The translations under genes were made by a program, and so were the position numbers. Below are positions 1 through 64,000 of a stretch of 64,000 nucleotides of DNA, piece after piece; position 1 is the stretch's first letter, and every line of letters starts with the position of its first letter. The stretch is taken from NCBI GenBank assembly GCA_029237695.1, contig CM055265.1, forward strand, positions 83,694,447 through 83,758,446, given 5' to 3'. The notes beneath the pieces are model-generated. The model did not search any database and was not told the origin of the DNA. It saw only the letters and a program-made list of their open reading frames with translations. The DNA is from Conchocele bisecta. Taxonomy: Eukaryota; Mollusca; Bivalvia; Lucinida; Thyasiridae.

Positions 1-30
1 CCATTTCTCCAGTCACAGCCACAAATAACA
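1..30. repeat. Family F palindromic repeat, right end
   Basis: CCATTTCTCCAGTCACAGCC is the terminal motif of the abundant palindromic family F, cut by the window edge. Confidence 0.6.
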
Positions 31-301
31 TTTGAAAGTCAAGTTTTATGTTTCATAAATATCTGCAACTTTAGTTTAGAGATGAAGTAAATAGAGTTAT
101 ATTAGCATCCTGTTGTTTTCCTAAGACTGGCGTTGTTACTATATAATGTATAATGCAAGCTGTAATCACCAAAACACTTACAGACAAACAGCCTTTAAAC
201 ACGCCTGTTGTGTTGAGATTTACAAAATTTGTTTGAAAATTTCCAGTATTGCATCGGTGGAAAGCAAAACTGTGTTTCATGATATGCATCGGGAATTTTA
301 A

Positions 302-495
302 CCCTTAGACCGCTATCTTATTTTTTTGTCGTCTGATGTTTATTTTTTATTTTCCATTTTTATCATCAAAAACATGCTTTGACAGCACTTCAGAATCATT
401 TCCATTGGAGATGTCAAACCATGTTTTTATTGAGAAATAAGGGAAGATATAAAAGCAACAGCAGATGACAATTGTTGTGAGTAGCGGTCTAAGGG
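302..495. mobile_element. TTAA foldback, family A
   Basis: Inverted ends CCCTTAGACCGC / GCGGTCTAAGGG are flanked by TTAA at 298-301 and 496-499. The centre is a long hairpin around ACATGCTTTGACAGCACTTC. TTAA duplication and CCC termini suggest a non-autonomous piggyBac-like MITE. No coding capacity. Confidence 0.75.
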
Positions 496-499
496 TTAA

Positions 500-1029
500 T
501 TAGAGTAGTATGAAAATTATTAGAAAATGTTTCCATATTTTTCTTGAAATTTGTGTTGTGACCACGTATACAAAACGTATTATTTTGTGGTAAAATAAGC
601 AAATTATTCATATTTTACACCAGAAGAACTTTATTTTATCACACAGTATTGGGTGCAAGACACTGTGTTTTGGATGATGTATCAGATATCCAATGTGGTT
701 TTCACTGTATGGACTGTGCAAGTGACTAAAACCAAAATCAAATTCCATGGAGATTGCTAAACAGGGGAGAACATTTGCTAATACATACCGTATATATCTG
801 TTCCGCTGTTACTGTTGCAGAAATAATAATTTGTGAAACTTAACATTTATTGTTGTGAAATGATAGTACCATACCACCTATCAACCATCGATTGCATATA
901 TTACATTTACAGTGCTGCTAGTTATTTTTCAGTATTTTTAACTCTTTTTTTTTTTACAAAAACATGATGTTTTTAAGGCGTCTGGTTAAGAAAAATCTAA
1001 GTAAATTATTTTTTTACTAGTTTCTTTAA
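500..1029. other. AT-rich sequence, nothing recognised
   Basis: No exon, RNA or named repeat was recognised. It is upstream of the proposed first CLC coding exon and could hold distal regulatory or 5' UTR sequence. Confidence 0.4.
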
Positions 1030-1218
1030 CCCGTACAATGCTGAATTACATTTTGTCGTCTGCTCGTTATGTTTTATTTGCCATTTTACTCATTAAAAAC
1101 ATGGTTTGACAGTATTTTAGAATCATTTCCAGTGCTGTCAAACCATGTTTTTTATTTAGAAAGAAGACAAAATATGAAACAACAGCAGACAACAATTTTG
1201 GTTCCCACCTTTTAAGGG
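1030..1218. mobile_element. TTAA foldback, family A variant
   Basis: The element starts CCCGTACAATGCTG and ends TTTTAAGGG, with TTAA at 1026-1029 and 1219-1222. It has the same central hairpin as the copy at 302-495 with diverged ends. Confidence 0.7.
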
Positions 1219-1359
1219 TTAACCGTCTTCAGCGCCTACCAGAGACCCATTGTGACCCACTACCTTTAAATTCTGTATGTAATAGTTATAGTTCACATAA
1301 TTAATTTTTAATAAATTAATTTTGAGCGAAATATATGAACTATAACTATCTTATTGTTG

Positions 1360-1510
1360 GAATGAAGCCCCGCCCATAAACATGCATTCGAATTGCGATA
1401 CTACGATCTTATTGGTGGTTTGACACTGAATCAATTGAGCCCACGCGGTAACGAGGTTCGCGTCACGGGAATTACGTCAACAAGGTTGAGCCTCTTATTC
1501 TAAATATAGC
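1360..1510 (+). promoter_or_regulatory. Possible CLC promoter region
   Basis: This is locally the most GC- and CpG-rich stretch before exon 1. It contains CCCCGCCC (GC-box-like, about 1368), ATTGGTGG (CCAAT-box-like on the reverse strand, about 1411) and CACGCGG. It lies about 300 bp upstream of the proposed start codon. No initiator or TATA box is convincing. Confidence 0.25.
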
Positions 1511-1794
1511 TATGAAACATTTAATGATTAATTTAATAGATATTGATGAAAGCGTCACAGTATGCGATTAATTGAGATGAAATTCTGTGCTATCATTGGG
1601 CGAGAAACTTGGGCAAACAATAAAAGCTATTAAATTGAAGAAAAATTCTAAAAAACAAGTTTTTGCTTTGAAGTTCATTTAAAGTGCCTCAGAACACAGC
1701 ATACATGTTCCGGCTGAAGGATTTAAATGCCATTTGACGTATAAACTTATTGCTATTGTGTTGTGTTCTGGAAGTGGCATGAATGTACAGCTAT

Positions 1795-56451
<54,657 letters not shown>

Positions 56452-56509
56452 GTAAGTTCTAAAACATTCACCTCTGAACCTGTGATTATACAAATTTCTG
56501 AGTACGTAC

Positions 56510-56775
56510 TCGGTTATTATGCTCAAAAGCATGAAGTTTGATTGGTTGAGACGGTAGCTCAGTCTCCACGGTCTAAAAATGTGTACAGAAAAATCATGCA
56601 GTTTGATTGGCCGAGACTGAGAATGATTTTTCTGTACACATTTTTAAACTGTGGAGAATGAGCTGCCGTCTCGACCAATCAAACTTCATGATTTCTCAGT
56701 ACAAATTTTGAGACTGTGGAGGCTGAGCTGTGCTTAGTCTCTGCCAATCAGACTCCATGATTTCGAGTACAAATT
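56510..56775. repeat. Nested foldback (TTTGATTGGxxGAGAC)
   Basis: AAATGTGTACAGAAAAATCA and GTTTGATTGG(T/C)(T/C)GAGAC appear with complements around a centre near 56620. The same family makes the near-perfect dyad at 60567-60646 (CTCAAAATCATGCAGTTTGA). Confidence 0.7.
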
Positions 56776-56779
56776 TCGA

Positions 56780-57000
56780 GCAAATGCTCAGAGTTTGGAA
56801 CGTTTTATAATCACAGTCAATGTTACTTACAGGTTTGATGTGATTCTCATGTGTTCGCCATTTTGATGTGATTTTAACATTTGTTGATTTGAAAATAATT
56901 TCCCATGTTAAGTTGTTTTTAACTTTAAATCTATATGCACTTCAACCCCGCTTTAACACTTAACTATGACACAAGTTTGTATAAAGCACTATCAAGTCAT
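56780..57000. other. Intron 15, nothing recognised
   Basis: No continuation of the CLC frame and no named repeat. Confidence 0.35.
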
Positions 57001-57009
57001 GACTCTTAA

Positions 57010-57197
57010 CCCTTAGAATGCGGGAAACGTAAATTGTCATCTGCTGTTGTGTTATTTTTCGCCTTTTTCTCAATTATACTATGGTTTTATAGCACTTGGA
57101 AATGATTCTAAAGTGTTGTCAAACCATGTTTTTTGTTGACAAAATGGAAATAAAATAATAACAGCAGACGACAAAATTCAATTCCGCCTTGTAAGGG
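57010..57197. mobile_element. TTAA foldback, family A
   Basis: CCCTTAGAATGCGGGAAACG to GCCTTGTAAGGG, TTAA at 57006-57009 and 57198-57201. Confidence 0.8.
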
Positions 57198-57419
57198 TTA
57201 AAATTGATCTTACACTGACAAAAAATATTCATTTTATTTACCGACTATTTATCCCTAAATTTACCATTTTATATCTAAAATTCAGTCTAATAAATGGGTG
57301 TGGCTAAAAAATCCTGTGCTAGTTATGTCACAAAAACAATAACTAACGACATTTAGTGATATCGGTGAAAGTTCAAATTGCATTCAGATTTCTTAAACGA
57401 CTTAAAAAATTTATGATTT

Positions 57420-58500
57420 TTAGCCAGGTTTTTTGAGAAAAAATATCCAGGCTATTGGAATTGGCGCCGGGCGGGCGGGCGGCGGGCGGGCGGGCGGCGT
57501 GGCCACAATCAATGTTAAGTTTTCGTGTTTGAGTCCATTTCTTTGTTACTGTACCACCTAGGACCACCAAACTTTCACAGCTTCATAATCAAGGGGTGCC
57601 ACCACATATCATTATCCAACATGTTACTTTTTTTTTAACTTGACCCATTTTTTCCGCGCAGTCGACTTAGCCATTTTCAATGTTAACTTTTCGTGTTTAA
57701 GTCCATTTCTTTGTTACTGTACCACCTAGGACCACCAAACTTTCACAGCTTCATAATCAAGGGGTGCCCACTACATATCACTATCCAACATGTTACTTTC
57801 TTTTTAACTTGACCCATTTTTTCCGCGCAGTCGACTTAGCCATTTTCAATGTTAAGTTTTCGCGTTTACAATGTTAAGTTTTCGTGTTTAAGTCCATTTT
57901 CTTGGTACTGTACCACCTAGGACCACCAAACTTTCACAGCTTCATAATCAAGGGGTGCCCACCACATATCACTATCCAACATGTTACTTTTTTAGGCAGG
58001 TTTTTTGAAAAAAAAATCCAGGCTATTGGATTGGCGAAAGCCGGGCGGGCGGGCGGGCGGCGGGCGGGCGGGCGGGCGGGACGGGAGGCGGGCGGGCGGG
58101 CGGCGTATGGCGTCCACAATCAATGTTAAGTTTTCGTGTTTACAATGTTAAGTTTTCGTGTTTAAGTCCATCTCTTTGGTACTGTACCACCTAGGACCAC
58201 CAAACTTTCACAGCTTCATAATCAAGGGGTGCCCACCACATATCACTATCCAACATGTTACTTTTTTTTTAACTTGACCCATTTTTTCCGCGCAGTCGAC
58301 TTAGCCATTTTCAATGTTAAGTTTTCGCGTTTACAATGTTAAGTTTTCGTGTTTAAGTCCATTTCTTTGGTACTGTACCACCTAGGACCATCAAACTTTC
58401 ACAGCTTCATAACCAAGGGGTGCCTGCCACATACAACTATCCAACATGTGACCATTTTTTTACCTTCACCTATTATTTCTACGTAATTGACTTACCTAGC
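57420..58500. repeat. Tandem modules with GCGGGCGGGC tracts
   Basis: About five copies of a unit with TACTGTACCACCTAGGACCA and TTTCACAGCTTCATAATCAA. Two are preceded by ATCCAGGCTATTGGxxTTGGCG and GGGC/GGC runs (57468-57500, 58041-58106). Arg/Ala-rich frames across the GC runs are spurious. Confidence 0.75.
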
Positions 58501-58965
58501 CATTTTCAACGTTAACTTTTTAACGTACGTCTGGTTAAATTTTTTGGTTAAAACTTTTTCGTTATACTATATCTCTGCAATTGCTTCGCCCATTACCTTG
58601 AAAAAACTTCACATGGGTGTTTATCATCGTCCATATTTTCATTCTAACCCCCAACCGTGCGGCCCCTGTGCGCAATGTCAAGGTCAAATTACTTTTAATT
58701 TATTTGTTAAAGTTTGTTCGTGTACTATATCTCTGCAACTGCTTCACCCATTACCTTGATACTTCACATGGGTGTTTATCATCATTGTCGCACCCGCTTG
58801 CGGAAACCGCGATATCGTCCGCATTTTGGCATACGTCCGTCCGTCCGTACGTCCGTGTGTCCGGTTAAAGTTTTTTCGTTAAAGTTTTTCCATCTACTAT
58901 ATCTATTTTTTTAGTGTCCATGCCTCGCCCCAAGGCGCGACATGCAGGCCACGGCCATCTAGTCT
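58500..58965. repeat. Helitron-like modules with CTAG end
   Basis: Two copies of ATATCTCTGCAA(T/C)TGCTTC(G/A)CCC precede TCGCACCCGCTTGCGGAAAC, a GTCCGTCCGTACGTCC run (58836-58862), and GCGACATGCAGGCCACGGCC then ATCTAG at 58962, followed by T. Confidence 0.55.
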
Positions 58966-59049
58966 ACAAAAAGTGGGTATAATTATGTTATCCAAGTGTC
59001 CATGCTTGGAAAAAACCTGGCCTTCATGGCTTTGCCTCGTTTCTTGTTA

Positions 59050-59330
59050 TAAATATTTGTTCATTTACAAAGACAAAACTTCCGCACATACTGATTTTCT
59101 TTAAAATATGGTTACTAATCATTCAGTCATATTTTCACGGTTTCTACCAGTGTGAGATCGATTTGGAAATCCTTGTCAATCGCCGGAAGTTATTAAATAA
59201 AATACAATTCACTTACAACATGATAGTATTAGATGGACCCCACTCTATTGTTATAACGGGATTGAAGTGTATATATTTTGGTTCAAGTTTTCATCAAATT
59301 TTCATACATTCAGTGTTCACTGCATCCACA
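59050..59330. other. Intron 15, nothing recognised
   Basis: No exon, RNA or named repeat. Confidence 0.35.
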
Positions 59331-59336
59331 AGATCT

Positions 59337-59639
59337 GTAGCCGATTTCATCAAAATTGCAAAGTATACTTAAATAGCAAAGTATACTTTGAGGGAGTAAT
59401 CGTTTATTTTTCCCGAAATGCATTATGTCATATAGAACTAACGACTGCATAAATTTGATGTTTAAAAGTATGCAGAATTATTATACTGAATTTATTACAT
59501 TATCACAGCCATCGGCTGTGATAATGTAATAAATTCAGTATAATAAAAATTAATAAATTTATCCTTAAATTGAAAATTTCTCCCTCAACGTATACTTTGC
59601 TAGATAAGTATACTTTGCAATGTTGGTGAAATAGGCTAC
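59337..59639. mobile_element. Palindromic MITE, family C
   Basis: GTAGCCGATTTCATCAAAAT to GGTGAAATAGGCTAC, core CACAGCCATCGGCTGTG. Confidence 0.87.
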
Positions 59640-59734
59640 TGATTGAGAGCCAGGTGCCCCTGCTACCTCTACTGTACAATCAAATCAATTTTATTTACTC
59701 TCCATTTTTGGTAAGTAAGAGCTTGTGCACTGTA

Positions 59735-60045
59735 TATTTGTGTCTGTGACTGGAGAAATGGAGCTTATGGGTTTTGTGAGCAGTGTAGATCCAGATCAGC
59801 CTGTGCATCCGCACAGTCTGATCAGGATCTGCACTGTTCACCAATCCATCAATAAAACACTTGTCATGTTTCTAACGAGCAATATACAGGAGTGTGCTAT
59901 TTGATCAGTTTGTTTGTTGGTGTTTAACGGCCTATCAACAGGCCAACGGGTTCGTTCCCGCATTCAACCTGCTGCTATTTGATCAGGACCTACACTGGTC
60001 ACAAATCTCATAAGCAACATTTCTCCAGTCACGGCCACATTTTCG
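59735..60045. repeat. Family F repeat with inserted tail fragment
   Basis: GTCTGTGACTGGAGAAATGG to ACATTTCTCCAGTCACGGCC, interrupted near 59910-59965 by TGTTTAACGGCCTATCAACA, a family H-type tail. Confidence 0.65.
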
Positions 60046-60560
60046 AGCAGAAGCGGCTCTATGTCCCGGGCATTGATGTGGATTCGTTGAACACTGAATT
60101 TTCAATTTCCCCCACACAAGTGCATATTGGTTCTACCCAGTATCCCGTGTGTATGTGAAATCATTGTAAACCCATATCACGCTCTCGAGTGACCTAAAGA
60201 ACATCCAATTTATGGCCTCGTTAATGATAAAATTAAAAAAAAAAAAAAAAGGCTTTATTCGACATACAAATGTACATTTACATTATCGCACAGTTTCATG
60301 CTTTCATCACAAAAAAAAACAACAAATAGCAAACAATGCACATCCTAGTGTTCTTAGCTATATGTTTTATTTGCATTTTGAGCACTTGACCGTTTCATTT
60401 TGTTGGAGTATGCTGCCGAAAAGATGACCATTTTGTTCTTCTGTTAGCATGGATATAGTGGTACGTATGTCATATATTTCCCTGTTATGAATATGGTATA
60501 TGGAAATCCATCCTCCTCGGGGGTCTGTGATTGTGAAGCTTTCAGAGCGCGTTCTCAACA
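60046..60560. other. Intron 15, poly-A and AT-rich sequence
   Basis: A-run at about 60234-60250. No conserved frame. Confidence 0.35.
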
Positions 60561-60669
60561 TTTGTACTCAAAATCATGCAGTTTGATAGGCCGAGGCTGA
60601 GCACAGCTCAGCCTCGGCCTATCAAACTGCATGATTTTGAGTATGAGAACGGAGTATGTGCTCGGAGAA

Positions 60670-61070
60670 AGTTTTATAATTACGGTCCCAGAATAATTTG
60701 CTTGATTCGTCGCATGAATACATTGGAAACATTGTGTTTGTAAGCAGCGTAATAAACACTGTCTAGACAAATCCTGCGGTATACGTGGGTCATTTAGTAC
60801 GTAATGGGACTCGACATTTTACAAAAGATGCATGATAGTTATGTTTTGTTAAAACATCTATATTATTTAACAATAATACTGAAATATTTTCAGAAAAAGC
60901 AACAACAATAATGGTGTTAACTTCTATTTTTTATCACATTTTTCCGCTAATTAAAAAATCAAACTATGTAAGTTTTTAACTATTTGTTGTGTTTAATGCG
61001 GTTTTCAGCATCCATTTTATCTTATCAACTTTTATAAGAAATAAACGAGATCTGTAACCGTTAAACTGTT
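60670..61070. other. Intron 15, nothing recognised
   Basis: Unassigned; the end of this stretch enters a 137-bp direct duplication. Confidence 0.35.
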
Positions 61071-61275
61071 AATGGCTTAGATAATGTGCGCATTTTACGC
61101 ACTTATTTTGGCAGAATACGTCCTGTATATTTGTTGTGTTTAATGCGGTTTTCAGCATCCATTTTATCTTATCAACTTTTATAAGAAATAAACGAGATCT
61201 GTAACCGTTAAACTGTTAATGGCTTAGATAATGTGCGCATTTTACGCACTTATTTTGGCAGAATACGTCCTGTTT
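60982..61275. repeat. Direct duplication (about 137 bp) in family G context
   Basis: TTTGTTGTGTTTAATGCGGT to GGCAGAATACGTCCTGT(A/T)TA occurs twice (starts about 60982 and 61132), nearly identical, then continues into a family G copy to about 61570. Confidence 0.8.
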
Positions 61276-61279
61276 ATCA

Positions 61280-61570
61280 AAGGTGGGAGTACAAAATACT
61301 CACAGCAATGTGAAAATACGCATTGATTTTCAAATTGAGTCGTGAAAATACAGTAATAAAGTTGAAAATTTACTTAGTTGAACTGCACTGTTTGATTTTT
61401 GCAGCTCAAATAAGTGAATTTTTATTTTTTTATTTTTGTTTTTATCATTTATTCCCTATTTAATAAGGAAGAAAATTCATAGTACATTTGAAAAAGTAAA
61501 ATATGCATTGAATTTGAAATCTGAGGGCATAATACTCTTTACATACAACAAAACTTATCTGGAGCACTGT
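61280..61570. repeat. Family G repeat
   Basis: GGTGGGAGTACAAAATACTC to AAAACTTATCTGGAGCAC, same orientation as the 3480 copy. Confidence 0.65.
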
Positions 61571-61799
61571 TATTGCATTCCAGATTCCAGAAATAGCACG
61601 AGTCCCACTCCTTACTGAATTATACACTGAGATATATTCCTATGAAAGCAAACGCCCTGATTACGCTGGTGACAAATGTGTTTTCTCTGGAACTGGCCTG
61701 GTAATGCCAAGATATTAACCATTAATTATGGGTGTGTCTGGAGAAATGCTGTTTATTACATTTGTGACCAGTCTAACTCCTGTAGCCATTTCCACCAAA

Positions 61800-62400
61800 G
61801 TTGTGAAGTTCACTAAATTAGCTACCGTATTTCGCAGTGTATTGTGCGTATTGGTGTACAACGCGCTTCTCTATTTTAGGAAAAAAAATCGGGGAAAAAA
61901 TAGTTCTAGCAAATAGCGCGCAGTAAATTTTCACACAAAAAATCGGCCGAAATTCTGTCATTAGTATAAAATTGCTTTCCGAGTTCACATCCACAATGCT
62001 GAACATGTGCGGTTAGGCTTTCTCAAATCAGCTATAGTTAGTAACAAAAAGATCGCTACAAATCGAGGCTTAAATTTGAATTTATATCATCTAAAATTGT
62101 GCTATATTTATTGGTATTTACCAATTAATATGCTTATTCAAAATTTACGATGCATGTAATAAATTTATTGTAACTACTTACGAATAATTTTTGTTTTTAT
62201 TTAATCCCCCATATTTGCATTTTGGTAAGTGCATGTTGAGGGAGTATAGAGGTGTACCGCTTTGAGCTGGCGCGTTAATATTGTAAATATTATTGTAAAC
62301 ACGTGCTATTTTTAAATAGTTTACGTCATATGTTGTAGACATGGTATTTGTATACCAGCACAAACACATTAACATTTGATAGAATTGCTAATAATAGTAA
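61800..62400. other. Intron 15, nothing recognised
   Basis: Only a family F scrap just before (61730-61795). Otherwise AT-rich unassigned sequence. Confidence 0.35.
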
Positions 62401-62402
62401 CA

Positions 62403-62476
62403 TCGTTTAGTGCTCTAGTGGGTAGATCTGCTGTTTGGTGATCGGACGGTCGTGAGTTCGAATCCTGCCAAAGGCA
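62403..62476 (+). mobile_element. tRNA-like SINE head
   Basis: GCTCTAGTGGGTAGATCTGC and GAGTTCGAATCCTGCC have A- and B-box character at tRNA spacing, but T-arm and acceptor pairing is poor. A SINE head or decayed tRNA pseudogene. Confidence 0.5.
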
Positions 62477-62793
62477 TACATTTTTCTCTTGCTTTTACTA
62501 TTTTGGCGCCAGAGGTAACGCATACATGCCGAAACAGTCATGCATTTACTTTTACACAACATTATAAAACACTTCACTTTGAACCTAATCATTGTGAAAT
62601 GCATTCTGCACATTCGTGTGTTATTGTGAAAGTCCACCTCGACTCATTACAAATGCAAATATGTTACGGAGAACACCATGTCGAAAAATAAACCTCTCAC
62701 TTCAGATAATAAACAAATAAATAAATAAACGTGGATGCATGTGGTTCATAATTACCATGTCGATTGTTGTTACATGTAATAAAGATGCATTAA

Positions 62794-63495
62794 AGGTACA
62801 TGCCCACGCAACAGGTTACACTGTACTACAACTTTTCATTTTCTGTCATGCCTTATATGAGCCATTTGTCTACCCACTAACGAGTTATTTTCAATTAAGG
62901 CGCCTGTTAATTGGTGTTAAATCACATTTTATATGCCGCGACCAGAAAGGGTATTTTCCGACCTCGTGCTATTTTTACCAATACGCGTCACGTGACACGG
63001 TCAATCATATCACATCTTTGACATGCGCAGTGAAGTATCGGAAGTTGAGAAGAAAAATCTCTGTTCCGAGTCCAAATCTAAATCTCCACGTAACTCTTTC
63101 CATTTGGTGATCTGGTCGCCAATATTAACCACTCTCTCTCTGTACTGCCTGTCCCTCATACATTTCGCCTTTTTTTTGGCCGACGCCGTTTCATACAATT
63201 TCCGTCCTGGACGTTTCGACATGTATTCTTGTTTACATATTGGGAAGCCTACTGGCGCGCGTAGTAAACTGCGCATGCGCACCGCAAGCTGTGATGTGAA
63301 AGTCGTCGTCCCCGCACATTATCAAAATAGACTGTTACCGCCGCGCGTCGCTAACAGTAAATTGATAATTAATAAATGATTATATTTGTATAGCGGGCAC
63401 TCGTAATTTTTAGAACTGGTGGAATAGTGACACAATTATACACTTATTTAATTCCTATAAAGAGCATTGTGTGCCTACTGCGTGGGCATGTACCT
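62794..63495. mobile_element. Long TTAA family B relative with coding-like insert
   Basis: Ends AGGTACATGCCCACGCA and CTGCGTGGGCATGTACCT with TTAA on both sides (62790-62793, 63496-63499). The right roughly 150 bp matches family B closely, while the left and middle are unrelated to the 500-bp copies and hold the fragment at 63010-63282. Confidence 0.75.
63010..63282 (-). pseudogene. Basic DNA-binding-like domain fragment
   Basis: A 90-residue frame. Residues about 22-65 include MSKRPGRKLYETASAKKKAK, then CMRDRQYRERVVNIGDQITK, then WKELRGDLDL. The basic stretch followed by R.RVNIG....W..L...L resembles a short N-terminal domain seen in many uncharacterised fish, cnidarian and mollusc proteins with expansions; function unknown to me. 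Upstream residues (MRMRSLLRAPVGF) look like noise, and the tail after EQRFF degenerates. Probably an exon fragment caught in a TTAA element. Confidence 0.4.
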
Positions 63496-63539
63496 TTAAA
63501 AAGAAAAAGAAAACACAAAAACAATATTTAAAAAAATAT

Positions 63540-63640
63540 ATATATATATATAATGGCCAAAGTGAGGATCGAACGCATGCAGTGCAAAATTAAGATAAAA
63601 TTCTACCGTTGGCCGCCAGTTTACCCACTGCTCCAGTATG
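63540..63640 (-). mobile_element. tRNA-like SINE head after TA microsatellite
   Basis: Minus strand: GGAGCAGTGGGTAAACTGGC (A-box-like) and GCATGCGTTCGATCCTCACT (B-box-like), with a (TA)n run at the far end. Confidence 0.5.
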
Positions 63641-64000
63641 AGAAACTGTTTTGTCAATCGCAATATATCGATCATGACTATAGCGACGCGCCATGATAAA
63701 CAGGGAAATACCTACAGGAATTCCATGTTTATTTATACACCAATGTTTATATAAACAAAGCATGTAAACAACGCCATGTCAGGCTGGTATACTTATAATT
63801 ATGTTTACTAAAATGCATTATTTCATATAAAACAAAGATCTGTTTATTTGTGATTATTAAATAACGTTTATTTACCCAGGTGAGCTGATTATCGTGAAAT
63901 AATGCACAAGTGATTAGGTCCTTACGCTAAACATGTGAGTAAGCGTAGCGAATCAAGTTTGTTTAGTGGTATAGTAGCACCCAATCACGAGGGTTACAAA
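63640..64000. other. Intron 15 continuing past window, nothing recognised
   Basis: No CLC exon. TTTATTTACCCAGGTGAGCTGA at 63868-63892 resembles the sequence at about 15120-15200 (GTCCAGGTGACCTGATTATC), so it is repetitive. Confidence 0.35.

Noticed and set aside
57373..58129. Ala/Arg/Gly-rich frames
   Set aside because: Produced by GCGGGCGGGC tracts inside tandem non-coding modules.
62403..62476. Functional tRNA gene
   Set aside because: A and B boxes are present but T-arm and acceptor stems do not pair well; a SINE head fits better.
56452..64000. CLC exon 16 (expected KYALMGAAA-like)
   Set aside because: Searched by eye in all plus frames after exon 15; no match, so it is placed beyond the window.

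Overview
This is animal nuclear DNA: AT-rich, with no compact operons, small exons bounded by GT/AG signals, and introns packed with short palindromic transposon families, tRNA-derived SINEs and minisatellites. The repeat landscape and gene architecture suggest a mollusc, probably a bivalve. That is an inference; nothing here identifies a species.

One host gene dominates the window. Fifteen plus-strand exons between about 1795 and 56451 encode the N-terminal 566 or so residues of an intracellular CLC chloride/proton antiporter of the ClC-7 (ClC-6/7) type. Reading phase is preserved across all 14 inferred junctions. The protein has the CLC signatures GSGVP, GKEGP (split between exons 7 and 8), the double Glu of the proton path, and GVFIP. 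The last membrane helices and the two CBS domains are absent, so the gene must continue past 64000. About 1.7 kb of coding sequence is spread over about 54.7 kb.

The rest is mostly repeats. 1-16 kb (before exon 1 and intron 1): TTAA and TA foldbacks and two copies of a Helitron-like element carrying a roughly 178-bp satellite. 16-25 kb: exons 2-4 and a broken retroelement Gag-like ORF on the minus strand. 25-44 kb: exons 5-10 among palindromic MITEs. 44-56 kb: a 32-bp minisatellite beside exon 11, a second Helitron-like family with a roughly 163-bp satellite, a Mutator-like foldback, and exons 11-15. 56-64 kb: the start of a long intron with GC-rich satellite modules and a TTAA element containing a coding-like fragment.

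Several insertions are nested in other families, so sibling copies act as empty-site controls and allow exact boundaries and target duplications to be read. Repeats also lie unusually close to the CLC splice sites: the exon 1 donor and exon 2 acceptor sit inside locally triplicated sequence, and several other acceptors lie within about 10-35 bp of repeat DNA. Family letters (A, B, C and so on) are labels made up for this report.
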